From contig JAICRQ010000059.1 of NCBI GenBank assembly GCA_025966435.1, positions 1 to 11,801 on the forward strand: a DNA stretch of 11,801 nucleotides. The letters are read 5' to 3'. The number at the start of each line of letters is the position of its first letter. The stretch's first letter is position 1. Made by a program: the position numbers and the translations under genes. Of this stretch, positions 6,276 to 11,801 are shown in pieces. The notes below the pieces were generated by a model, which was not told the DNA's origin, ran no database searches, and saw only the letters and a list, made by a program, of their open reading frames with translations. The DNA is from Anaerolineales bacterium. GTDB taxonomy: Bacteria > Chloroflexota > Anaerolineae > Anaerolineales > Villigracilaceae.

Positions 6276-6340
6276 TATTTTTGGCGGATTTTCCTATACA
6301 CTTGGGTTTCAGATTACTTGAACGACTTGCCAGGAGAGTT

Positions 6341-6724
6341 ATGAGCGACCGCAGACAAGAAACACGCAAACGATTTACGGCATTTACGCCGGTGTATGAC
6401 CTGTACCCCAGGACTTTGTTAGGCTATCTCGGGGACCTTAACATGCGCGGCGCACTGATCGTCGGCAAAAATCTAACCACGATCAACAAAGAGACGGTAC
6501 TGGAAATCATCTTCCCCGGGGAGCTCGCGGACATTACTCTCGTCCCCGTTACCATTCCTGCGAGGATTGCCTGGTGCCGGATCGACGAGCAATCGCAAAC
6601 GTACAGTATTGGGGTCGAATTTACCGAGTTGACGCCTTTGCATGAAGATCTCTTCCAGCAGATTTTGGAACGATATCACTTCCGCTACAATCTTTCGGAC
6701 GCTGACTTTGACCAACCTCGTTAG
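6341..6724 (+). CDS. PilZ-domain protein, putative c-di-GMP receptor
   Basis: A 127-residue protein made of one PilZ domain. The N-terminus has the c-di-GMP-binding arginine motif (R5 to R9 in SDRRQETRKRF) and, after the first strands, DLNMRG (32-37), which matches D/NxSxxG except that serine is replaced by asparagine. The remainder fits PilZ strands, with IARIAWCR-like and YSIGVEFTEL segments followed by a C-terminal helix (LHEDLFQQILERYHF). Cytoplasmic; single-domain PilZ proteins usually relay c-di-GMP levels to motility or exopolysaccharide machinery through a partner. No cyclase or partner gene is adjacent. The ATG at 6341 has AGGAGAG four to five bases upstream; an in-frame TTG at 6281 is disregarded. 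It is divergent from ricT. Confidence 0.85.
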   Translation: MSDRRQETRKRFTAFTPVYDLYPRTLLGYLGDLNMRGALIVGKNLTTINKETVLEIIFPGELADITLVPVTIPARIAWCRIDEQSQTYSIGVEFTELTPLHEDLFQQILERYHFRYNLSDADFDQPR

Positions 6725-6766
6725 AAGGATATTCACCTTCTGAAGTTATACAGCTCCACTCGGCAA

Positions 6767-7507
6767 TTAAGTAATCAGATGATCGGGCAAATGGTCAGTA
6801 CGGTTGAGATAGGCAATGGAGAGATCATTGTTAAAAATATCGAACCGGCTGATCGAACAGTTGTTGAGTGCGAACCAGGATCTCAGTCCATGAGCTGCCT
6901 GCCGCCAGGGGAGCTTTAGCATCGCGCACATCAGCCGCATAAAAAAGCCGCCGTGACTGACGAACGCGACCCGGTGCTCGGGCCGTCCCTTCTGATCTTT
7001 GTGGCGTGCCAGAAGCTCTGCAAAGACCTGGTCCGCTCGCGGCTGGCGTTCTTCTTCTGCCTCATAGGGGCGATTCCACCAGCCGGTTTCGTCCAGGTCA
7101 TCGGGAAGAGTGATGGTGCGGAAGTTCTGCATGAAAAAGGAACGCGGCCTCCCGGGCAAATTTTCTGCCTTTGCTAGATCGCTGCGGCCATAAATGCCTC
7201 CTTCTTCATGAATCTCTTTCCAGGCGATCAGGGGGATGTCCAGCGCCTCGGCAATGGGCGCAGCAGTAAATGCCGCCCGTTCCATTAGACTGGTGTAGAT
7301 ATGCGTCAGACCAAACCCATATCGATTTTGAAGATTCCATTCTTTAGTATTATTAATTGTTTGATTCTTCTTCAAAAATTCTGACAGGAGCCGGGCTTGC
7401 TCGTATCCATATTCCGTGAGAGAGGGATCCGGATTTTCCTGGTATTCCGGATTATCCCAGTTTGCATTATTTACAGATTGTCCGTGCCGGATGAAATACA
7501 GTTCCAT
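6767..7507 (-). CDS. Histidine phosphatase family protein
   Basis: A 246-residue branch-1 histidine phosphatase (phosphoglycerate mutase-like). The catalytic motif FIRHGQS is at 5-11 with phospho-accepting H8; R77 (MERAAFTA), the acidic pair E101-E102, and H185 in FVSHGG complete the active site. These enzymes act on phosphosugars, nucleotides or phosphoproteins; the sequence does not say which. It is longer than minimal members because of an insertion at about 100-160. No signal peptide. The ATG at 7507 places RHG at the usual distance from the N-terminus. An upstream in-frame ATG at 7546 overlaps a TATAAT box and so should lie upstream of the mRNA start. AGAGG within the leader is a distant ribosome site. 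The gene converges on the PilZ gene with 42 bp between them and seems to be monocistronic. Confidence 0.9.
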   Translation of the reverse strand: MELYFIRHGQSVNNANWDNPEYQENPDPSLTEYGYEQARLLSEFLKKNQTINNTKEWNLQNRYGFGLTHIYTSLMERAAFTAAPIAEALDIPLIAWKEIHEEGGIYGRSDLAKAENLPGRPRSFFMQNFRTITLPDDLDETGWWNRPYEAEEERQPRADQVFAELLARHKDQKGRPEHRVAFVSHGGFFMRLMCAMLKLPWRQAAHGLRSWFALNNCSISRFDIFNNDLSIAYLNRTDHLPDHLIT

Positions 7508-7544
7508 AATGATTAGTAGATACCTCTTTTTATAGTTTGTGCTC

Positions 7545-7550
7545 ATTATA
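7545..7550 (-). promoter_or_regulatory. -10 box of the histidine phosphatase gene
   Basis: A perfect TATAAT on the minus strand whose last two bases are the first two of an in-frame ATG (7546). Transcription would start near 7538, making the ATG at 7507 the first usable start. No good -35 box is seen. Confidence 0.45.
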
Positions 7551-7764
7551 GTCTGAAGAGCAGAGCGATCTCCTGGCGGATATGTCCACTGGACTCAGAA
7601 ACGTTATGAGTCAAAATGATATAATAAATCCTGATTATTTTGCCCATTTCCATTCGATCAATTGCATAGATTTTGTTGGGAAGGAGGTTACCGTAACAGG
7701 ACTCTGATTTCCACATAGTGACACGCTGGGGCTCTTTTGTCTTACATTGGAAAGGATAAGGAGA

Positions 7765-8853
7765 ATGAAACCGAAACGATCTATGCTATTTCGCGCCGAA
7801 GCGCTGCTGCTTGCCCTGATATTGTTATCTGCTTGTGGGGCACCCGCGCCGGCAACTGAGCTGCCACCTGCAGAGCAAACAGGCTCATTGACCGTGCTCG
7901 AGTGGGCAGGCTATGATGCGGAAGACTTCTGGGTGGACTTCAAGAATACATACCCCAAAGTAACTGTCAATTTTGAAATTGCTTCGTCCGATGCCGATGT
8001 ATATGGCAAGATGAAGGCAGGTAACCAGTCCGACATCTTCCATATCTATACGGGCTGGCTGCAATTTTACGTGGATGAGGGGCTTGTAGAAGAAATCGAT
8101 ACCAGCAAACTCAGCAACTGGGACAAGGTGCCGGATAACTTTAAAAAGATCGGTCAGATCGATGGCAAGCAGTACTTCATCCCCTGGGATTGGGGCTTTA
8201 CATCCATTCTGTATCGCACCGACAAAGTACCCGAAGGAGTTGATTCGTGGGCAGCGCTAACGGACCCCCAATTTGCAGGGCACGTGTCTATGTGGGATGA
8301 CGGTCCCGGCGCGGTCACGATTTCCTCCTATATTCATGGTTACGATGAAACGGCAATCACGAATGAGCAACTGGCTGCCATCAAAGATGAATGGATTGCG
8401 CAACGCGACCTGAACCTATTTTACTGGGCGGGCGAACCGGAGTTGGTCGAGGGCATGAAATCTGGCGATGTGTGGGTGGCGTATGCCTGGCAGGGTGCTT
8501 ATGCATTGTTACTGGGAGAAGGCGTTCCCGTCGCCTATGCTAACCCAGAGGAAGGACGCAACTCGTGGGTGGGGGTGTACGGCATCCGCAAAGGAACTGA
8601 AAATTATGACCTGGCACTTAAGTTTCTCGATGCCAAACTGGGCGAAGCCACTGGTAATAATGTGGTCAATCTTTTCTATTACGGGCATGCGAATCAGGAT
8701 GTAATGAATGGCATCACAGATGAAACCTTGAAGCAAGCTTTTTCAGTAGACAATCCCGAGATTCTCAACCAGACCAACTTTACGCCGAATCTAACCGCCG
8801 AACAGCGCGACGCCTGGACAGCCATGTGGGCTGAGGTAAAAGCCGCGCCGTGA
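7765..8853 (+). CDS. potD: Polyamine-type ABC transporter substrate-binding lipoprotein (PotD/PotF-like)
   Basis: A 362-residue extracellular solute-binding protein of the spermidine/putrescine group. The signal peptide ends in lipobox LSAC (modified C24), so it is tethered to the outer face of the membrane. The mature protein opens with the family start LTVLEWAGY (42-50; W47 and Y50 match ligand-lining positions in E. coli PotD), continues with a hinge WDWGFTSILYRTD (141-153), an acidic ligand site MWDDGPGAV (176-184), and AYAWQGAY (239-246). It captures polyamines or a related amine and delivers it to PotB/PotC. The ATG at 7765 is preceded by AAAGGA and AAGGAGA; an in-frame TTG at 7747 is not needed. 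First gene of the operon; its stop overlaps the potB start by 4 bp. The exact ligand is not determined. Confidence 0.9.
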   Translation: MKPKRSMLFRAEALLLALILLSACGAPAPATELPPAEQTGSLTVLEWAGYDAEDFWVDFKNTYPKVTVNFEIASSDADVYGKMKAGNQSDIFHIYTGWLQFYVDEGLVEEIDTSKLSNWDKVPDNFKKIGQIDGKQYFIPWDWGFTSILYRTDKVPEGVDSWAALTDPQFAGHVSMWDDGPGAVTISSYIHGYDETAITNEQLAAIKDEWIAQRDLNLFYWAGEPELVEGMKSGDVWVAYAWQGAYALLLGEGVPVAYANPEEGRNSWVGVYGIRKGTENYDLALKFLDAKLGEATGNNVVNLFYYGHANQDVMNGITDETLKQAFSVDNPEILNQTNFTPNLTAEQRDAWTAMWAEVKAAP

Positions 8854-9785
8854 CAGCCCCAACCCCCTCCCCAGCCCTTCCCTTTTTTTCGAGAAAAAAG
8901 GGGGAGGGTGACCGAAGGTCGGGTGGGGGTTGGGATCGCCGCGCCACCTTCTGGTTGATCTATCTGCCGCCTTTATTCTGGCTGATCGTATTCCTGGTCC
9001 TGCCGGTGCTGTTCATGGCGTTATTTAGTTTTCGCCCGGACATGCGCGGGAATCTGTTCCAAAGCTGGACGCCTACATTTGATCAATACATCAATGTCGC
9101 CAGCACAGGCAGTTATTGGAGGTTACTGGGGATTTCTGCTCTGACAGCATTCGCAATCGGGTTGAGCGCGGTCGTGTTCGCGTACCCTCTTGCATACTTT
9201 TTAGTTTTTCATGCCGGAACTCGGACTGCCTTTTACCTCGTGCTGCTTCTGATTCCCTTCTGGACGAGCTATCTCCTGCGGATCATGGCATGGAAAATCC
9301 TGCTGGGCACAGAGGGAGTGATTAATTCCTTTTTGATCTACGTGGGTCTTATCCAGGATCCACTCCCTGCCCTGTTGTACAACCGCACTGCCGTCATCCT
9401 GACCCTCATTTATGTCTGGATTCCGTTCGCGGCGCTTCCCATTTTCGCCGCCCTGCAGCGGATTGACCCTGCCCTTTTTGAGGCGGCAGCAGACCTTGGG
9501 GCGCGTCCCTTTCATCAGTTTGTGCGTGTCACTCTACCGATGAGCGCGCCAGGCGTACTGGCGGCGTTTTTTATGGTTTTCATCCCCACTGTTGGTGAAT
9601 ATGTGACTCCCTTGCTTGTGGGAGGCAGCCGGGGATTTCTATATGGCAATATCATCCAGGACTTTTTCACCAAGGCAGCAAACTGGCCGCTTGGCTCTGC
9701 CCTCTCGATGATCATGCTGGCAGCCACTTTGATTCTGGTCTTGCTGGCAGCGCGTCTCATTAACTGGAGACAGCTCTTCGAATGA
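8850..9785 (+). CDS. potB: Polyamine-type ABC transporter permease (PotB-like)
   Basis: A 311-residue inner-membrane permease with six predicted helices (about 35-60, 91-120, 125-150, 183-203, 235-255, 283-303). The EAA loop that docks on the ATPase is EAAADLGARPFHQFVRVTLP (211-230), a good match to EAA-x3-G-x9-I-x-LP. It begins with GTG within GTGA, overlapping the stop of the binding-protein gene, so translation is coupled. Residues 3-28 (Pro, Ser, Gly, Arg, Lys rich) are encoded by a palindromic repeat that reads through in frame, giving a cytoplasmic tail longer than normal. I see no in-frame start beyond the repeat, so the GTG is the likely true start. Pairs with the PotC-like permease next to it. 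Confidence 0.92.
   Translation: MTAPTPSPALPFFSRKKGEGDRRSGGGWDRRATFWLIYLPPLFWLIVFLVLPVLFMALFSFRPDMRGNLFQSWTPTFDQYINVASTGSYWRLLGISALTAFAIGLSAVVFAYPLAYFLVFHAGTRTAFYLVLLLIPFWTSYLLRIMAWKILLGTEGVINSFLIYVGLIQDPLPALLYNRTAVILTLIYVWIPFAALPIFAALQRIDPALFEAAADLGARPFHQFVRVTLPMSAPGVLAAFFMVFIPTVGEYVTPLLVGGSRGFLYGNIIQDFFTKAANWPLGSALSMIMLAATLILVLLAARLINWRQLFE
8857..8934. repeat. Palindromic repeat element inside the potB N-terminus
   Basis: Outer arms CCCAACCCCC (8858-8867) and GGGGGTTGGG (8925-8934) are exact reverse complements. Inside is a second, imperfect hairpin: a C/T-rich strand (8875-8888) faces a run of six A and GGGGGAGGG (8894-8908) around TCGAG. The composition (C/T then A/G blocks) is unlike the surrounding gene and resembles the small non-autonomous palindromic repeats common in Chloroflexota and other genomes. 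It is a multiple of three in net effect, leaving the frame open. Confidence 0.75.
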
Positions 9786-10564
9786 ATCAACGCCGCGGCT
9801 CTGTGATGCTTGGCACGTATTACTTTGGGCTGATTCTGTTGTTATACCTGCCGATTGCCCTGTTATTTTTGTTTTCTGTAAACTCAAGTGCTTCGCTGTC
9901 ATTTCCAATCCGCCAGTTAACGCTAAATTGGTATCAGCAGCTTTTTGATGCGGATGCTGTTTTACGTTCGGCGCGAAACAGCTTGGTGGTTGCCCTCGGG
10001 AGCAGCCTCGCTGCGACGGTGCTTGGGACGATGGTGTCCATTCTCATGCTCCGCTACAAATTCCGGGGACAGAGCGTTCTGGTCGGTTTGGCGGTCCTGC
10101 CGTTGATTGTCCCCTATGTGGTGCTCGGTGTCGCGTTGCTGATCCTGTTTTCTGCGCTTCAGATTGATCGTTCGCTTTGGACGGTGGGCATCGCGCATAC
10201 AGTGGTGGCTTTGCCTTATACATTGTTGATTATTGCCTCACGCCTGGCGGGGTTCGACGCCAGCATCGAAGAAGCCGCTATGGATCTGGGTGCTGATTAT
10301 CCCACCACGCTACGGCGCGTCGTCCTGCCGTTGATATTTCCCGCTATGGTCTCTGCATGGCTAACTGCGTTCACCGTTTCCTTCGACGAATTTGCGCTGG
10401 CACTCTTTCTTTCCGGAACACAACCTACCTTCCCCGTGTACCTGTTCAGTCAATTACGGTTCGCAAATCGTCTGCCGATTATGATCGCCCTCGCAGTATT
10501 ACTGATGATAGGCACACTAATAGTGGTGTTTATTGCGGAACGGTTCCGCCGCAGGGAAGCATAA
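9782..10564 (+). CDS. potC: Polyamine-type ABC transporter permease (PotC-like)
   Basis: A 260-residue permease with six predicted helices (about 12-33, 66-90, 97-125, 131-155, 185-213, 232-253), the normal size for PotC/PotI. The EAA loop reads EEAAMDLGADYPTTLRRVVL (163-182) followed by P183, the contact site for the ATP-hydrolysing subunit. It forms the transmembrane channel with the PotB-like protein. The ATG at 9782 overlaps the potB stop in ATGA, so the two subunits are made by coupled translation. The gene looks intact. Its stop lies 35 bp before the second binding-protein gene. Confidence 0.93.
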   Translation: MNQRRGSVMLGTYYFGLILLLYLPIALLFLFSVNSSASLSFPIRQLTLNWYQQLFDADAVLRSARNSLVVALGSSLAATVLGTMVSILMLRYKFRGQSVLVGLAVLPLIVPYVVLGVALLILFSALQIDRSLWTVGIAHTVVALPYTLLIIASRLAGFDASIEEAAMDLGADYPTTLRRVVLPLIFPAMVSAWLTAFTVSFDEFALALFLSGTQPTFPVYLFSQLRFANRLPIMIALAVLLMIGTLIVVFIAERFRRREA

Positions 10565-10599
10565 ACTCACTGACCGATATATTTTGAGAAATAAAAAGT

Positions 10600-11571
10600 G
10601 TGGACAAGAAACTAACGCTTCTCACGTGGCCAGACTATATCAGCTCCCAGACCCTTCAACAGTTTGAAGCCGAGTTTGGCGTCCCTGTAGAATTGGCTAT
10701 TGTTCCAAGCGCGGTGGAATTAGTGGAACAGATGCAAACTCCCGTCCCTGACGTGGATGTGCTCGTGCCTCCAGATTATGCTGTGCGCAAGCTTGGTGCA
10801 CAGGGACGTCTCTTGAATCTCGATCATACGCTGTTACCGAATCTTGAACATCTCGAAGCGCGTTTCTTTCAGAGCCGGGCACATGACCCTGAAACCCATG
10901 TCAGCGTAATCAAAGATTGGGGGACAACGGGTTTCATGTATCGCACAGATATGATCTACGAAACTCCAGAATCCTGGGCTGATTTTTGGAGACTCGCAGA
11001 AAAGCTCAGCGGTCGTGTGACGGTCCTTGACTCGCCAGGAGAGGTGATTGGCGCGGCGTTGAAAATGCGCGGTCAATCGTATAACGCCTCATCGCCGGAC
11101 GCGTTAGCTTCTGCGCGTGATGACTTGTCACAGTTGAAGCCTCATTTGCTTGCCTTTGAGACAAACTATAAGCCGCTGCTTGTCTCGGGTAAGGCAGATC
11201 TATCCCTGGGCTGGAACGGTGATGTCGCCGCCCTGATTGCACAGGGGATACCTATTCGATACGTCCTGCCGAGCGAGGGATCACAAATCTGGGAAGACGA
11301 CTGGGCAATTGCTGCCGATGCGCCACACCCAGATATCGCCCATACATTTATCAATTTTGTTCTGCGTCCTGAGATTGCAGCGCAAGAAGCACATTACACG
11401 CGTTACGCAACGGGCAATCACTCTGGGAAAGCATTGCTCGACGAAGAGATGCGCGACGATCCCTCTACCTACCCACCACCAGAGTTGCTGGCGAAGCTGG
11501 AATATGGCATGCCGTTCGAGGCTGATGGACAGAGGAGGCGCGAGCAGTTGTGGAGTGAAGTGAGAGGCTAG
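10600..11571 (+). CDS. Second PotD-like substrate-binding protein, lacking a signal peptide
   Basis: A 323-residue PotD-family protein that starts straight at the mature fold: KLTLLTWPDYISSQTLQQFE (4-23). Residues corresponding to PotD ligand contacts look kept: W10, Y13, an acidic site in LDSPGE (D144, E148), W205 in LGWNGDV, and W231/D233 in IWEDDW. The start is GTG at 10600; an in-frame TGA at 10585-10587 rules out a longer product, so there is no room for a signal peptide or lipobox. AGAAATAAAAA precedes the start, a weak ribosome site. It may be a cytoplasmic polyamine-binding protein, may be exported unconventionally, or may have lost its leader through mutation. It is the last gene of the operon, 35 bp after potC. 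Family certain; location and role unsure. Confidence 0.85.
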   Translation: MDKKLTLLTWPDYISSQTLQQFEAEFGVPVELAIVPSAVELVEQMQTPVPDVDVLVPPDYAVRKLGAQGRLLNLDHTLLPNLEHLEARFFQSRAHDPETHVSVIKDWGTTGFMYRTDMIYETPESWADFWRLAEKLSGRVTVLDSPGEVIGAALKMRGQSYNASSPDALASARDDLSQLKPHLLAFETNYKPLLVSGKADLSLGWNGDVAALIAQGIPIRYVLPSEGSQIWEDDWAIAADAPHPDIAHTFINFVLRPEIAAQEAHYTRYATGNHSGKALLDEEMRDDPSTYPPPELLAKLEYGMPFEADGQRRREQLWSEVRG

Positions 11572-11584
11572 AATTTAGCTTTTT
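11565..11584 (+). terminator. Weak intrinsic terminator of the pot operon
   Basis: AGGCTA (11565-11570) can pair with TAGCTT (11576-11581; one G-T pair) over a 5-base loop, and five T's run from 11580. The stem overlaps the stop codon of the last gene. The stem is short, so confidence is modest. Confidence 0.4.
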
Positions 11585-11600
11585 CCTTCGGTGATTTACT

Positions 11601-11801
11601 TCAGAGCCAGAGCGAGTTCTCAAACTGCCGAGAATTCTTCCACTTAAGCAGCAGGGGACCGATGAGTGGGATACCAAAAACCCAGGGAGTGGTAATAACC
11701 GTCATAATCGTCCAGAAATTCCAATACTGTTCCAGCGCCAGACGATCAAGTACATCACGATGCTTAGCTCCGCTGTGATGCTGAACAGGAAGGTACGCCA
11801 A
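11601..11801 (-). pseudogene. C-terminal part of an unidentified membrane protein, possibly frameshifted
   Basis: The frame ending in the stop at 11601 gives 66 residues up to the window edge. Its last 40 residues include a hydrophobic segment (WTIMTVITTPWVFGIPLIGP) and end LLLKWKNSRQFENSLWL, typical of a membrane protein C-terminus. Before about 11735 this frame becomes polar and histidine-rich, while the neighbouring minus-strand frame (11800-11702) reads as membrane-like RTFLFSITAELSIVMYLIVW with C- or G-ending codons. A one-base shift near 11720-11740 would join the two into one protein. The gene is cut by the window edge, so the family cannot be named. Convergent with the pot operon, 29 bp away. 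It may be a true pseudogene or a sequencing/assembly error. Confidence 0.45.

Noticed and set aside
6723..6741. AGAAGG/CCTTCT hairpin between the converging PilZ and phosphatase genes
   Set aside because: Only six pairs, no T tract on either side; too weak to call a terminator.
7620..7625. TATAAT box upstream of the pot operon
   Set aside because: No -35 match at any sensible spacing and about 140 bp from the start codon; may be chance in an AT-rich stretch.
7681..7746. Possible riboswitch or operator (GTTACCGTAAC palindrome) in the pot leader
   Set aside because: Arms of only five bases and no match to a polyamine-linked or other riboswitch pattern that I know.

Overview
The window carries ten complete genes, one partial reading frame at the right edge, and several short repeats and regulatory sites. 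It contains no RNA genes, transposases or CRISPR arrays that I can recognise. Base composition is moderate. Gene content fits a Chloroflexota bacterium of the Anaerolineae type: Ser/Thr/Pro-rich lipoproteins, a RicT/YaaT protein, a GbsR-type regulator, a Tat-linked molybdoenzyme and scattered palindromic or tandem repeats. That assignment is inferred from gene style, since no marker gene is present.

Left part (1-5200), all on the minus strand. Reading in the direction of transcription: a PIG-L/LmbE deacetylase (5091-4360), a membrane cytochrome b-like/molybdopterin oxidoreductase fusion (4347-3313), a metallo-beta-lactamase-fold hydrolase (3306-2728), an M20D amidohydrolase (2669-1476) and an unknown lipoprotein (1403-687). 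The first three are separated by only 12 and 6 bp and are very likely one operon. A 14-bp tandem repeat sits between the third and fourth genes. A strong intrinsic terminator (635-666) ends the series. Directly behind it lies an excellent sigma70-type promoter whose start region is covered by a perfect palindrome; it drives a GbsR/MarR-like regulator (565-41) that probably represses itself.

Middle part (5200-7550). A RicT (PSP1 domain) gene on the minus strand and a small PilZ gene on the plus strand diverge from a 212-bp region with a -10 box near each end and two GC-rich palindromes between them. A histidine phosphatase gene (minus) converges on the PilZ gene.

Right part (7560-11801). A plus-strand polyamine-type ABC transporter operon: lipoprotein substrate-binding protein, permease PotB, permease PotC, then a second substrate-binding protein. 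The first three genes overlap by 4 bp each. Three things are odd: no ATPase gene is present, the second binding protein has no signal peptide, and a palindromic repeat has been absorbed into the first codons of the PotB gene. At the right edge a convergent membrane-protein fragment appears split between two frames.

The most interesting points are the MsrQ/MsrP-like fusion with an internal twin-arginine motif, the signal-less second polyamine-binding protein, the operator palindrome over the regulator promoter, and the repeat within the potB coding region.
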